A DNA stretch of 64,000 nucleotides from positions 17,702,262 through 17,766,261 of the forward strand of contig NC_058063.1 in NCBI RefSeq assembly GCF_020085105.1, read 5' to 3'. The notes under the pieces were generated by a model. The model had not been told where the DNA came from, ran no database searches, and was given only the letters and a program-made list of their open reading frames with translations. This document shows, piece by piece, positions 47,301 through 60,182 of the stretch (position 1 is the stretch's first letter; each line of letters opens with the position of its first letter). Origin of the DNA: Siniperca chuatsi. Taxonomy: Eukaryota > Chordata > Actinopteri > Centrarchiformes > Sinipercidae. Made by a program: the position numbers and the translations under genes.

Positions 47301-47652
47301 AGAAGCTGGAACATTTTGCTTTAAAAATGTACTGAAATAGTTTCTTTTCATTTTTTAACAAAACATTTTGCCAAATGTCCCTCTTAAATAAGTTCGGTCT
47401 TGATGGTTTTAGTTCTATAGTTTAAATATCCTGCCATAATCGGCCTTACTCAAGTTCAAAATAACTGACAAAAACTGGACACTACAACTACTGTCCAGCT
47501 CCAGTACATTATAAAGTTAAAATGTGAAACACGTTGCTCTGCTGCTGTTGTTCCTTAACTCACTGCTCCCCTCAGACATGGCACGAGTCTACAACTGGGA
47601 CGTGAAGAGAAGGAGCAAAGAAAACCTCCTCAAGTCAGCAGACAAGTCTTAA
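41325..47652 (+). CDS. vbp1: Prefoldin subunit 3 (VHL-binding protein 1)
   Basis: Prefoldin subunit 3 is an alpha-type subunit of the cytosolic hexameric prefoldin chaperone, which hands nascent actin and tubulin to the TRiC/CCT chaperonin. The human protein also binds VHL. Six exons: 41325-41405, 43589-43713, 44627-44693, 45632-45730, 46081-46219 and 47576-47652, all GT-AG, joining in frame to 195 codons (human about 197). The start ATG has a GAAGATGGCGGC context. Diagnostic blocks are [118 protein letters not shown] and [16 protein letters not shown]. The N- and C-terminal halves form the two helical coiled-coil arms, with the beta-hairpin region ([20 protein letters not shown]) between them. 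No damage is seen and it looks functional. Confidence 0.97.
42487..43236. mobile_element. hAT-like MITE in VBP1 intron 1
   Basis: Starts TAGGGGTGGGCGATATGACC and ends CCTCCCACCCCTA, giving a 10-bp terminal inverted repeat TAGGGGTGGG. Flanks ATTCCAAG (42479-42486) and ATTCAAAG (43237-43244) form an 8-bp target duplication with one mismatch. It is 750 bp with no transposase frame, so non-autonomous. Confidence 0.75.
44140..44614 (+). mobile_element. L2-like LINE 3' end in VBP1 intron 2
   Basis: Plus-strand coding [54 protein letters not shown], then a frameshift before a SRLKTFLF-like segment. The 3' tail GTTGAAATGTGCTATACAGA with TAAACTTGCC is a common fish LINE end. It is older and more decayed than the 29.7-kb copy and lies 13 bp from the exon 3 acceptor. 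Confidence 0.75.
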
Positions 47653-47705
47653 TATCGACAGGACAGCGTCCACGCCCCTTTCTGCTAACTATCTTCTCCT
47701 TAGTC

Positions 47706-47711
47706 AATAAA
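47706..47711 (+). promoter_or_regulatory. VBP1 poly(A) signal
   Basis: AATAAA 54 bp after the VBP1 stop codon, followed by an A-rich stretch. It gives a short 3' UTR. The 5.77-kb tandem duplication begins only about 155 bp farther on. Confidence 0.75.
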
Positions 47712-47944
47712 AAAACAAACCCTCGACCCCCCCTAAGTCATGTGTATGTTCACCCCAGAGCTTGGCAGATAAGAGGGCATGTTTGAAATACTTCTGGAAG
47801 TTGCAGTGTGCTTAATGAATGTGCACACTTCATAATTCAGTCTGTTTTATTTTGGATATGCCCTCTATCAAGTCAAGTTCAAACTTCCACCACTACTGTT
47901 TTCTGTTGATTTGTTACTTTTTAAAGTATTTTTTCAAGTAAAAA

Positions 47945-48714
47945 CTAAGTAAAAAAACAAAGGCAACGAGGCAATTTTTGTATTCTTTTTAATGATTTAA
48001 GTATGTTCCTGTTATCTTTGGCAGATTGTGAGTGAGGGTCCTCTCGCATCGTCTCTTCTTCCCTGCATTTTCCCTCCTTACTGACCTGCACTTCTGTTTG
48101 TTTTTCCTCAACCTGCAACAACGTCATATGTGAGACTTTTTCCTGAGTTGTTAGTTCTTGAAGCGCAGCAGTTGCCATTATACTCGGTAGAATCAGGCTT
48201 GTAGGATAACAAAGATCGCAACAGAAGAAGAAGAAGAATACAGAATAAAACAAGTTCTGCCTTGTGGCTCCAGTTTTCACTCACTACATGACTTTTAGGC
48301 GTTCAGAAGGATCGACTGTAGTCCTGCTTCCAAACCGGCTGCTCCTCCTCCGTCCCTTGACTTTCCACACTGGAACCATCTCTTCCTCTCCTCTCCGGTT
48401 TTCCTTGTCCTCTTTCCTCCTCTTCCTCCCCTTTTAGTCGCTGTTCTGTCTGTATTTATTTGTCTCTCACTGTATTCATTAAACAATGAATGAAGTAAAA
48501 GAAAAACATTTGGGCAAAGAGACGAGACCTTGACCCGGTGCTCTGTGTGTTCATTCTTCTTCTTCAGGTTAAAGAAGGTGTTTGGACTCAAGTGCCTGCA
48601 AGTAACAATGCAGGATTTTCTTTTAAAAAAATGCATCCTATCAAGTAACAGTAAAGAATAAAGAGTACATTCATGCAACATCTGTTTACAGTAACTACAG
48701 TTGTCATGTGTCAT
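47945..48714 (-). other. Two adjacent minus-strand open frames, coding status unresolved
   Basis: Frames of 111 codons (48280-47945, including MATAALQELTTQEKVSHMTL) and 139 codons (48714-48295, with GGRGGKRTRKTGEERKRW) occur here and again at 54049-53714 and 54477-54064. The first is unchanged between copies. In the second, a 1-bp insertion in the duplicate changes the N-terminus. No domain is recognised. The sequence between contains CT-rich and CAACAGAAGAAGAAGAAG low-complexity tracts. Possibly UTR or 5' exon of the neighbouring gene, possibly chance. Confidence 0.3.
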
Positions 48715-51294
48715 GAAAACAATTATAAAGCATTCAATTCATTTAAATCTGACTGGAAAATAAAAACAGGAATTGATAAAAGATTTTACAAGTTCATTCC
48801 TAAATCATTTTAGTAATTTAGTCTACTTATGTATTTATTGACTTTTATGTTTTCATAAGTCCAAGTTTAATTTGACCTATTTATTGATGGATTCATTTAT
48901 TTGTTTGTAAATTCTTTTTATAATTCCTTTTATTGCCAATTAAAATGTCAATTCATGAAATGCTTAGTAATTGAGTCTTTTCTTTTATGAATCAATTAAT
49001 TCATTTGTAAATTGCATTAATTCCTTTTTATTGTCCAATTAGATATACAGGAATTAATGGATGAATGAATCCCTAAATAAACAATCAGTGAAAAGCTTTC
49101 TAATTTTTTCCATGACACTTGTGGTCTTCCATACACAGCTCCAACAAGATTATGAATTCCTTTTGATGCGGTTAAAAGTAAGTTGACCTCATCTGTATCA
49201 CATGTTGCTGAAATGCTGAAGATTGTTTCCACTCAGTTCATCCCTCTTGTTCTTTCTCCTGCAGCTTTTATTACTTTTCCCTTTCCCCCCAAAATGTGAC
49301 GTCCTTGTGATTTTCCTTTCATTCATCTGTTCCTCTTCCAGCTTCAAACTTTGGATATAGAAGTCTAAATAAGCAGCTAGTTAGAGGAAACACTGCAAGG
49401 CATTTTAACTCTATGTATTTGTGCAGTTACGCCTGTACAGGAAGCTGCTTCTCTGAATAATTTGAAGCAGATCAGCTGATGTGTTGCAATATCTCAAACC
49501 TGTACTGTTTAGTGTCCTCAGTGCTTCCACCCAGTGGTAATGTGTGGAACTACAGCACATCATACAGTACATTAAAAGTGCCGTGCTCTAGGGGTTTTCA
49601 AAGTCTGACACTGTGCCTACCCTGAAGACAAAAGTGAGACAACCATGCTACGATATTGCAGTTTTCCCAACAAATTAGCAATTTATCAAATTACTAAAAC
49701 CATTTGGCATGGAGTGTACCTGGGGCTTTTGGGACACCTGTGTCTGGTCCTCCAGGTGAGCTGCCTGCTTTTCCTGGTTGATCGTGCAGACATGCTGGCT
49801 TGAGAGGTGCGTCCTTTCAGCTGCTGTGACAACAACATCTTGAGCAACGAGATGCATAAATCTCCTCAGCTCACCCCGATGACAGAACTCCGAACAATAA
49901 TACACAGATTCTTGGGCGCAGAACTTTTTGGTTCTGCTGTTGTTGCTGATGTCTGGCAAGTATGGTAAACTGATAGTTTGGCCTGTATTTATTTTCCCTC
50001 TGTCCCAAGCATTGCTGTTTTAATACAAAAGCCATTTCACATCTATTTAACGGTAATGACCATGGGAACTAATTTCCATTCTATCCAAAACACATAAGTG
50101 ATCAAAAGAAAACAACCTTTCAAAGCCATTTTGGTTGGTTTTTAAACATTGTGAAGTTGATATAATGACAAGATTCATGTAAAATCTGATAGGTATAAAA
50201 TATTTTTTTAACATCAGAAACTTGGTACGTCAAGATCACAAAGCAAAAGGTAAAATATATGTTTGTCCTATCCAGTGAGATATTGTTGGATTTTTTTCAT
50301 TTAGAAATGTCTGTACTAAAACACTTTTAACGTTTAACATGACTTGTTAAATTGCTTAAATTACAAAGAAAAACAGAACATTACCACACATGCTATCAGT
50401 ATCTTGAATAATGTATCAGAATGGATTTTGTTCCTCATTTTTTATAGTATTTTTTCATATGTATCAATATTTTTGGAGAAGGGAGGGTAGTCTGGCTTTT
50501 TTTGGGAGGGGGGGGTTACTCTTTCACTTTTTCTTTTTGAATAAAATTGTGTTTTTGTGAATGCGGAGGACAGCACTCCTGTTTCTGTATCAGGGCTTTA
50601 TTTTCCTCATCATAATCAAACAAGTAGCCAGTATCTGTTTTGAGAAACACAATACATGTAGATCTTATAAGTAGCCTGAATGAATGTTGTCTCATAAGCA
50701 AAGAGCACTTTTTCAGCCTCTATAGTTGCTCCTTTCTTCTGCATCATATCTGTTTGGCTCAGATATCTGGAGGAAGCAGTTCCCCTCTGAGTCTCCAGCT
50801 GCTGCTCCGAAAAACACCTGGTTTAAGACTAAGAATCTCGCCAGACGTTCGATACTAACTTTCGGTACTTTACACTTTTTAATACTTGGTGATACAGACA
50901 CATTTTGTTTTGTACTCAGAAAGTGTTTTGGTTCAATACCCAGTCCTATAAAGTAGAAGTTTCACCAGAAGTTTATTCATGGCAGACTTTGAAACAGCAT
51001 TTAAACCTCCATGTTGGATAATAGAATCTACAGAAAATATAATACAACCGTTAATTGATTAAATAAAATATGAAAAATTGCACTGATTAGTAAAATGTGT
51101 GTTTCTTTGCCCAAGTGTTAAAGGATGTATCAGGGCCCAAATCTAAATGCAGGAATACAGGAAATAAATGTAGAATATAAGTTATATTTCTTTATATATT
51201 TATTTCTGTATGATTTTTCCCTCATCCATCCATCCCGTGTTACATTTGGGTCTGATTAGGATCCATATAACCTCTGTAAACATTTATAACCTGT

Positions 51295-51298
<4 letters not shown>

Positions 51299-51334
<36 letters not shown>
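51299..51334. repeat. (GT)n microsatellite
   Basis: About 18 units. The sister tract at 57064-57118 has about 27. Confidence 0.9.
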
Positions 51335-51335
<1 letters not shown>

Positions 51336-51431
51336 AAAGTCAGCTAATCCACATTGTCTGTCTTATGACTCTAATTTAAGAAGAAGTTCCTCAGACATCA
51401 GAAATACAGTTAAACATTTTTATTGTCCAAA

Positions 51432-51580
51432 CTGAGAGTGTGGGAGGAAACCGGAGCACCCGGAGTAAACCCACACCGACACAGGGAGAAACTCCACACA
51501 GCAACAAGAGTCAGCGCCGGTGTGACCCTGACCTTGATTCTGTGGGGCCACAGTGTTAACCACTGAGCCACTGTGCGGCC
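51432..51580 (-). mobile_element. tRNA-derived SINE, copy 1
   Basis: On the minus strand the element starts GGCCGCACAGTGGCTCAGTG, with the tRNA-like A-box region TGGCTCAGTGGTTAACACTG, and continues to the conserved vertebrate SINE stretch CTCCGGTTTCCTCCCACACT. This head plus central domain recalls fish V-SINE-type elements. The 3' tail is not clear. Located just 3' of the tail-anchored gene. Confidence 0.65.
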
Positions 51581-51653
51581 CTATAGTCTACTGACAGCAG
51601 ACATTACTGCAATGTTGCAAACCTCCTCCACCTGCAGCTGCTGGTGTGCTGCT

Positions 51654-52247
51654 TTATGGGATGAGTGCAATTAAAATAAATACAGCTAGTAAACCTGCGG
51701 CAAAAGCAATGGACCGGAGCACATCCTTCCAGGAACTGCGGGAGGCAGTTTTCTTTGCGAGCCGAGCAGAAATTTCTTTGATTTGAGCCTGCAAAGACTG
51801 GACGATGGCTGCGTCCACAACTGGATCCTGTAATACTATTACAGACTCCAGCAGGCGCCTCCCGCAGAACTTCTTCTGCAGGTCCTTCACCACAGCCTTG
51901 CAGACTCTCTTGGTGTTCTTCACCTCCGGGCAGAAGCCTTCAGTGACAGTGAGTCCCTCCATCGTCTGGTTTACCAGGTGTCTGATGTGGGAGACCCACT
52001 CCTCCTGGCTGCGGTTCTGGAGAGCATGACACTTGGTCAACACTCTCGTCGTCAGCAGGGTCACAAACCACCGGAGCTGGGTCTCACTTTCTGCCTCGGT
52101 TATCGAATCACAGCCAGAGGCAGAAGGATCAGCAGACTCCGGGGATGTTTGAGATCGGTCCATGGTGACCTCAGAGTTGATTTGCTTCTGTAGGCAATCC
52201 TCTGGTGTATCTTCTTGAGATACGGCACTTTTTTGTGGCTCTTCCAT
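51654..52247 (-). CDS. Unidentified tail-anchored membrane protein, copy 1
   Basis: Single uninterrupted frame of 197 codons with start context AAAATGG. Residues 1-55 are acidic, Ser/Pro-rich and probably disordered (MEEPQKSAVSQEDTPEDCLQ). Residues about 57-165 look helical and carry conserved-looking Cys, Trp and Lys (WFVTLLTTRVLTKCHALQNR, EEWVSHIRHLVNQTMEGLTV, KRVCKAVVKDLQKKFCGRRL, LESVIVLQDPVVDAAIVQSL). Residues 175-197 are a hydrophobic segment, SIAFAAGLLAVFILIALIP, at the extreme C-terminus and preceded by Lys/Arg, as in tail-anchored proteins. I do not recognise the family. The nearly identical second copy (57438-58031) differs by two residues and three silent changes, consistent with mild constraint but too few to test. 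A single-exon frame this long with such a layout is unlikely to be chance. An upstream (AC)n tract lies about 120 bp from the ATG. Confidence 0.7.
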   Translation of the reverse strand: MEEPQKSAVSQEDTPEDCLQKQINSEVTMDRSQTSPESADPSASGCDSITEAESETQLRWFVTLLTTRVLTKCHALQNRSQEEWVSHIRHLVNQTMEGLTVTEGFCPEVKNTKRVCKAVVKDLQKKFCGRRLLESVIVLQDPVVDAAIVQSLQAQIKEISARLAKKTASRSSWKDVLRSIAFAAGLLAVFILIALIP

Positions 52248-52368
52248 TTTCTAGGATGCGTACTGTCTTCAGCAGTTTCTGATGTGTGCTTTGATCCTGA
52301 ATGTGGGGAACTATGTGCTGCTGATGAGTCATGGATTCTAGAATGGATTCTAGAACGCCTTTGAGAGG

Positions 52369-52369
<1 letters not shown>

Positions 52370-52415
<46 letters not shown>
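52370..52415. repeat. (AC)n microsatellite
   Basis: About 23 units upstream of the tail-anchored gene. The sister tract at 58154-58227 has about 37. Confidence 0.9.
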
Positions 52416-52416
<1 letters not shown>

Positions 52417-52512
52417 TCTCTTCCAAACTAAAAACTAAAAACAAACAAACAACTGAAATATTTAAAACTAAAAATAATTAATAGACACATCACCAGCATC
52501 CCCACCCATAAC

Positions 52513-53238
<726 letters not shown>

Positions 53239-53713
53239 CCCATAACTCCTAACTTCCTCAGACAGTTTTGGAGGAAGTACTCGGATCCTTTACACAAGTA
53301 AAATACCGATATATAACAATCTAAAATACTCTATAACAAGTGTGTGCAGAATCATGTTGCCTAATTGGTTTAACTGTGTAATTCAGAGTAAGTTTTACTA
53401 TTTTGAATCTGGGGTGGGTGTTCAAGTCCCTCGAATGCCACAGCTGGATTAACGCACTGGAAAGCTCCATGTGTGCTGGGGGCAAGATTAGCTAGATTAA
53501 AAATTAAAAAGATCCTTAAAAATGGGATTGTTGCCTTGAAACAATAGGAACAAAATAGGTTTTTGTTTCTCATAATGGTCAACATCAATTTCCGCCATCT
53601 TTCCTTTCAAATACTTCACAAGATACCAACCGAAGACCAAAGTCAAGTTCAAACTTCCACCACTACTGTTTTCTGTTGATTTGTTACTTTTTAAAGTATT
53701 TTTCAAGTAAAAA

Positions 53714-54477
53714 CTAAGTAAAAAAACAAAGGCAACGAGGCAATTTTTGTATTCTTTTTAATGATTTAAGTATGTTCCTGTTATCTTTGGCAGATTGTGA
53801 GTGAGGGTCCTCTCGCATCGTCTCTTCTTCCCTGCATTTTCCCTCCTTACTGACCTGCACTTCTGTTTGTTTTTCCTCAACCTGCAACAACGTCATATGT
53901 GAGACTTTTTCCTGAGTTGTTAGTTCTTGAAGCGCAGCAGTTGCCATTATACTCGGTAGAATCAGGCTTGTAGGATAACAAAGATCGCAACAGAAGAAGA
54001 AGAAGAATACAGAATAAAACAAGTTCTGCCTTGTGGCTCCAGTTTTCACTCACTACATGACTTTTAGGCGTTCAGAAGGATCGACTGTAGTCCTGCTTCC
54101 AAACCGGCTGCTCCTCCTCCGTCCCTTGACTTTCCACACTGGAACCATCTCTTCCTCTCCTCTCCGGTTTTCCTTGTCCTCTTTCCTCCTCTTCCTCCCC
54201 TTTTAGTCGCTGTTCTGTCTGTATTTATTTGTCTCTCACTGTATTCATTAAACAATGAATGAAGTAAAAGAAAAACATTTGGGCAAAGAGACGAGACCTT
54301 GACCCGGTGCTCTGTGTGTTCATTCTTCTTCTTCAGGTTAAAGAAGGTGTTTGGACTCAAGTGCCTGCAAGTAACAATGCAGGATTTTCTTTTAAAAAAA
54401 TGCATCCCTATCAAGTAACAGTAAAGAATAAAGAGTACATTCATGCAACATCTGTTTACAGTAACTACAGTTGTCAT
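53714..54477 (-). other. Duplicate of the unresolved 47945-48714 open frames
   Basis: The 111-codon frame at 54049-53714 is identical to its sister. The second frame has a changed N-terminus after a 1-bp insertion near 54408, which weakens the case that it is coding. Confidence 0.3.
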
Positions 54478-57058
54478 GTGTCATGAAAACAATTATAAAG
54501 CATTCAATTCATTTAAATCTGACTGGAAAATAAAAACAGGAATTGATAAAAGATTTTACAAGTTCATTCCTAAATCATTTTAGTAATTTAGTCTACTTAT
54601 GTATTTATTGACTTTTATGTTTTCATAAGTCCAAGTTTAATTTGACCTATTTATTGATGGATTCATTTATTTGTTTGTAAATTCTTTTTATAATTCCTTT
54701 TATTGCCAATTAAAATGTCAATTCATGAAATGCTTAGTAATTGAGTCTTTTCTTTTATGAATCAATTAATTCATTTGTAAATTGCATTAATTCCTTTTAT
54801 TGTCCAATTAGATATACAGGAATTAATGGATGAATGAATCCCTAAATAAACAATCAGTGAAAAGCTTTCTAATTTTTTCCATGACACTTGTGGTCTTCCA
54901 TACACAGCTCCAACAAGATTATGAATTCCTTTTGATGCGGTTAAAAGTAAGTTGACCTCATCTGTATCACATGTTGCTGAAATGCTGAAGATTGTTTCCA
55001 CTCAGTTCATCCCTCTTGTTCTTTCTCCTGCAGCTTTTATTACTTTTCCCTTTCCCCCCAAAATGTGACGTCCTTGTGATTTTCCTTTCATTCATCTGTT
55101 CCTCTTCCAGCTTCAAACTTTGGATATAGAAGTCTAAATAAGCAGCTAGTTAGAGGAAACACTGCAAGGCATTTTAACTCTATGTATTTGTGCAGTTACG
55201 CCTGTACAGGAAGCTGCTTCTCTGAATAATTTGAAGCAGATCAGCTGATGTGTTGCAATTTCTCAAACCTGTACTGTTTAGTGTCCTCAGTGCTTCCACC
55301 CAGTGGTAATGTGTGGAACTACAGCACATCATACAGTACATTAAAAAGTGCCGTGCTCTAGGGGTTTTCAAAGTCTGACACTGTGCCTACCCCGAAGACA
55401 AAAGTGAGACAACCATGCTACGATATTGCAGTTTTCCCAACAAATTAGCAATTTATCAAATTACTAAAACCATTTGGCATGGAGTGTACCTGGGGCTTTT
55501 GGGACACCTGTGTCTGGTCCTCCAGGTGAGCTGCCTGCTTTTCCTGGTTGATCGTGCAGACATGCTGGCTTGAGAGGTGCGTCCTTTCAGCTGCTGTGAC
55601 AACAACATCTTGAGCAACGAGATGCATAAATCTCCTCAGCTCACCCCGATGACAGAACTCCGAACAATAATACACAGATTCTTGGGCGCAGAACTTTTGG
55701 TTCTGCTGTTGTTGCTGATGTCTGGCAAGTATGGTAAACTGATAGTTTGGCCTGTATTTATTTTCCCTCTGTCCCAAGCATTGCTGTTTTAATACAAAAG
55801 CCATTTCACATCTATTTAACGGTAATGACCATGGGAACTAATTTCCATTCTATCCAAAACACATAAGTGATCAAAAGAAAACAACCTTTCAAAGCCATTT
55901 TGGTTGGTTTTAAACATTGTGAAGTTGATATAATGACAAGATTCATGTAAAATCTGATAGGTATAAAATATTTTTTAACATCAGAAACTTGGTACGTCAA
56001 GATCACAAAGCAAAAGGTAAAATATATGTTTGTCCTATCCAGTGAGATATTGTTGGATTTTTTTCATTTAGAAATGTCTGTACTAAAACACTTTTAACGT
56101 TTAACATGACTTGTTAAATTGCTTAAATTACAAAGAAAAACAGAACATTACCACACATGCTATCAGTATCTTGAATAATGTATCAGAATGGATTTTGTTC
56201 CTCATTTTTATAGTATTTTTTCATATGTATCAATATTTTTGGAGAAGGGAGGGTAGTCTGGCTTTTTTTTTGGAGGGGGTTACTCTTTCACTTTTTCTTT
56301 TTGAATAAAATTGTGTTTTTGTGAATGCGGAGGACAGCACTCCTGTTTCTGTATCAGGGCTTTATTTTCCTCATCATAATCAAACAAGTAGCCAGTATCT
56401 GTTTTGAGAAACACAATACATGTAGATCTTATAAGTAGCCTGAATGAATGTTGTCTCATAAGCAAAGAGCACTTTTTCAGCCTCTATAGTTGCTCCTTTC
56501 TTCTGCATCATATCTGTTTGGCTCAGATATCTGGAGGAAGCAGTTCCCCTCTGAGTCTCCAGCTGCTGCTCTGAAAAACACCTGGTTTAAGACTAAGAAT
56601 CTCGCCAGACGTTCGATACTAACTTTCGGTACTTTACACTTTTTAATACTTGGTGATACAGACACATTTTGTTTTGTACTCAGAAAGTGTTTTGGTTCAA
56701 TACCCAGTCCTATAAAGTAGAAGTTTCACCAGAAGTTTATTCATGGCAGACTTTGAAACAGCATTTAAACCTCCATGTTGGATAATAGAATCTACAGAAA
56801 ATATAATACAACCGTTAATTGATTAAATAAAATATGAAAAATTGCACTGATTAGTAAAATGTGTGTTTCTTTGCCCAAGTGTTAAAGGATGTATCAGGGC
56901 CCAAATCTAAATGCAGGAATACAGGAAATAAATGTAGAATATCAGTTATATTTCTTTATATATTTATTTCTGTATGATTTTTCCCTCATCCATCCATCCC
57001 GTGTTACATTTGGGTCTGATTAGGATCCATATAACCTCTGTAAACATTTATAACCTGT

Positions 57059-57063
<5 letters not shown>

Positions 57064-57118
<55 letters not shown>
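57064..57118. repeat. (GT)n microsatellite
   Basis: About 27 units, longer than the sister tract at 51299-51334. Confidence 0.9.
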
Positions 57119-57119
<1 letters not shown>

Positions 57120-57216
57120 AAAGTCAGCTAATCCACATTGTCTGTCTTATGACTCTAATTTAAGAAGAAGTTCCTCAGACATCAGAAATACAGTTAAACA
57201 TTTTTATTGTCCAAAC

Positions 57217-57364
57217 TGAGAGTGTGGGAGGAAACCGGAGCACCCGGAGTAAACCCACGCCGACACAGGGAGAAACTCCACACAGCAACAAGAGTCAGTG
57301 CCGGTGTGACCCTGACCTTGATTCTGTGGGGCCACAGTGTTAACAACTGAGCCACTGTGCGGCC
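57217..57364 (-). mobile_element. tRNA-derived SINE, copy 2
   Basis: Duplicate of 51432-51580 with a few substitutions. Present in both copies, so inserted before the duplication. Confidence 0.65.
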
Positions 57365-57437
57365 CTATAGTCTACTGACAGCAGACATTGCTGCAATGTT
57401 GCAAACCTCCTCCACCTGCAGCTGCTGGTGTGCTGCT

Positions 57438-58031
57438 TTATGGGATGAGTGCAATTAAAATAAATACAGCTAGTAAACCTGCGGCAAAAGCAATGGACCG
57501 GAGCACATCCTTCCAGGAACTGCGGGAGGCAGTTTTCTTTGCGAGCCGAGCAGAAATTTCTTTGATTTGAGCCTGCAAAGACTGGACAATGGCTGCGTCC
57601 ACAACTGGATCCTGTAATACTATTACAGACTCCAGCAGGCGCCTCCCGCAGAACTTCTTCTGCAGGTCCTTCACCACAGCCTTGCAGACTCTCTTGGTGT
57701 TCTTCACCTCCGGGCAGAAGCCTTCAGTGACAGTGAGTCCCTCCATCGTCTGGTTTACCAGGTGTCTGATGTGGGAGACCCACTCCTCCTGGCTGCGGTT
57801 CTGGAGAGCGTGACACTTGGTCAACACTCTCGTCGTCAGCAGGGTCACAAACCACCGGAGCTGGGTCTCACTTTCTGCCTCGGTTGTCGAATCACAGCCA
57901 GAGGCAGAAGGATCAGCAGACTCCGGGGATGTTTGAGATCGGTCCATAGTGTCCTCAGAGTTGATTTGCTTCTGTAGGCAATCCTCTGGTGTATCTTCTT
58001 GAGATACGGCACTTTTTTGTGGCTCTTCCAT
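57438..58031 (-). CDS. Unidentified tail-anchored membrane protein, copy 2
   Basis: Same 197-codon frame as 51654-52247 with identical start and stop. Residue differences are Val to Asp before MDRSQTSPES and Ile to Thr in GCDSTTEAESE, both in the disordered N-terminal part. Three other base changes are silent. The helical middle and the C-terminal membrane segment (LRSIAFAAGLLAVFILIALI) are unchanged. An (AC)n tract of about 74 bp lies upstream. Both copies should be expressed if regulatory sequence lies within the duplicated unit, which is inferred only from its extent. Confidence 0.7.
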   Translation of the reverse strand: MEEPQKSAVSQEDTPEDCLQKQINSEDTMDRSQTSPESADPSASGCDSTTEAESETQLRWFVTLLTTRVLTKCHALQNRSQEEWVSHIRHLVNQTMEGLTVTEGFCPEVKNTKRVCKAVVKDLQKKFCGRRLLESVIVLQDPVVDAAIVQSLQAQIKEISARLAKKTASRSSWKDVLRSIAFAAGLLAVFILIALIP

Positions 58032-58152
58032 TTTCTAGGATGCGTACTGTCTTCAGCAGTTTCTGATGTGAGCTTTGATCCTGAATGTGGGGAACTATGT
58101 GCTGCTGATGAGTCATGGATTCTAGAATGGATTCTAGAACGCCTTTGAGAGG

Positions 58153-58153
<1 letters not shown>

Positions 58154-58227
<74 letters not shown>
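58154..58227. repeat. (AC)n microsatellite
   Basis: About 37 units, expanded relative to 52370-52415. Confidence 0.9.
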
Positions 58228-58228
<1 letters not shown>

Positions 58229-58324
58229 TCTCTTCCAAACAAAAAACTAAAAACAAACAAACAACTGAAATATTTAAAACTAAAAATAATTAATAGACAC
58301 ATCACCAGCATCCCCACCCATAAC

Positions 58325-58569
58325 CAGTGGAAAAAGAACTCAGATCTTTTACTTAAGTAAAAGTACCAATACAACAGTGTAACAATACTCTACAAGAAGT
58401 CCTGCATTCAAAATCATATTTAAAAGTTTAGAAAAGTATTATCGATAAAATGTACCTAAAGTATCAAAGTAAAATGTCCCCTGTGATTGACATGGCCTAT
58501 TATTCTATATTTGATTATTAATCCTGATGCATCAATCTGTAAGCAGCATTTTGCTGTTGTAGCTGGTTG

Positions 58570-58650
<81 letters not shown>

Positions 58651-59029
58651 TAAACTAGTTGTATTACTTTATATACAGTTAGGTAGTTTAGTTCAGGCTT
58701 CCCAACCTAGGGGTCGGCCCCCTCAAAAGGGTCACAAGATAAATCTGAGGGGTCGTGAGACGAATAACGGGAGAAAGAAGAAAAAACTAAGTTAATTTTT
58801 TGGACCTTTCTCAAATCTTGTGAAATAATATTTGTGAAATATTGGATAATTTTAGTAGTTGCCAAATCAGTGTAGTGGAGAAAAAAGTAGAATATTTCCT
58901 TCTGAAATGTTGTGGAGTAGAAGTATAAAGTAGCATAAAAATTGAAGTACTCAAGTAAAAGTACCTCAAAACTGTACTTAATTACAGTACTCGAGTAAAT
59001 GTACTTACAGTAGTTACTTTCCACCACTG
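58325..59029. mobile_element. hAT-type MITE, copy 2
   Basis: Duplicate of 52513-53238 with the same CCCATAAC flanks (58317-58324, 59030-59037). It contains (GTTA)n at 58571-58652. Confidence 0.85.
58571..58652. repeat. (GTTA)n microsatellite
   Basis: About 20 GTTA units, shorter than the sister array. Confidence 0.92.
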
Positions 59030-59418
59030 CCCATAACTCCTAACTTCCTCAGACAGTTTTGGAGGAAGTACTCGGATCCTTTACACAAGTAAAATACCGA
59101 TATATAACAATCTAAAATACTCTATAACAAGTGTGTGCAGAATCATGTTGCCTAATTGGTTTAACTGTGTAATTCAGAGTAAGTTTTACTATTTTGAATC
59201 TGGGGTGGGTGTTCAAGTCCCTCGAATGCCACAGCTGGATTAACGCACTGGAAAGCTCCACGTGTGCTGGGGGCAAGATTAGCTAGATTAAAAAATAAAA
59301 AGATCCTTAAAAATGGGATTGTTGCCTTTAAACAATAGGAACAAAATAGGTTTTTGATTCTTATAATGGTCAACATCAATCTTTCCTTTCAAATACTTCA
59401 CAAGATACCAACCGAAGA

Positions 59419-60182
59419 CAGAAAAAGCAACCCCTTTGTGTAAAAAATAGCAGTGAGAATAGGTTTATTTTTCGAGTCACATTTTATTTATTTTTTTAGT
59501 ACATTTCAGTTTGTTGAGACATAACTAGAGCAGAGGAAGAGAGACTGTCCACTTTAACCCAGCAGGATTAAGGACAGTGATATACAGTATTGTCTGTACA
59601 GCTCAGAGGGTTGAAAAGAACAAGTGAAACATTAGTTTTATTGTACCACGTCTCCTGTGAGAAGAAGGGTTACACTGAGGGCAGGAAATAGCTGTTGTCA
59701 CCCAACAGACACATGCTTTTGAATACAGGGCTGACACACTGATGACATGTTGCCTGTCAGAGTAGAAAACCCAGCTAAAGATTAAACATGACAACAGTCC
59801 ACCAGTGGCTGATATTAGTTTTGTCAGAATCACTATCTTTCCTTTGACCGTAAACAATGTGTGTGTGCAAGGTCAAAGAAAAGGACAATTTGGAAAGTCT
59901 TGAGGTGTAGCATGTTTCATTTGCTTGAAATATTCAGACTAATGACTTCTCTAAATGTCAGCTAAATACCCAGTTTTACCCATCTCAATATTATCAGCTT
60001 ATTAGAATATTATTAGGCCTCCATTTTATTTTGGCAGGTAGACAAGCTTGTTGGTCACAGCCAGGAAATTCAACAAAATATGGAGGTTAATTTCCCATCC
60101 GCCTCAGGTTCCACTGCAAGATACATTTTCTTTAAGAACAAGGACATTTTTTATGGCAAATATTGCAAAGGAATAATGAAGC
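59419..60182. other. Intergenic, no gene recognised
   Basis: A minus-strand frame of 84 codons (59857-59603) has a hydrophobic stretch (TGGLLSCLIFSWVFY) and overlaps an AATAAA on the same strand near 59640, but no splice context or family is visible. Confidence 0.35.

Larger units (their letters stand above)
53638..59418. repeat. 5.77-kb tandem duplication, copy 2
   Basis: Second head-to-tail copy, ending ACCGAAGAC at about 59418 before single-copy sequence (AGAAAAAGCAACCCC). A short stretch near 59375 (about 10 bp, TTCCGCCATC in copy 1) is deleted. Confidence 0.92.

Noticed and set aside
51805-52193. Plus-strand frames of 74 and 71 codons over the tail-anchored gene (also 57589-57977)
   Set aside because: They are opposite the 197-codon minus-strand frame, shorter and without recognisable features.
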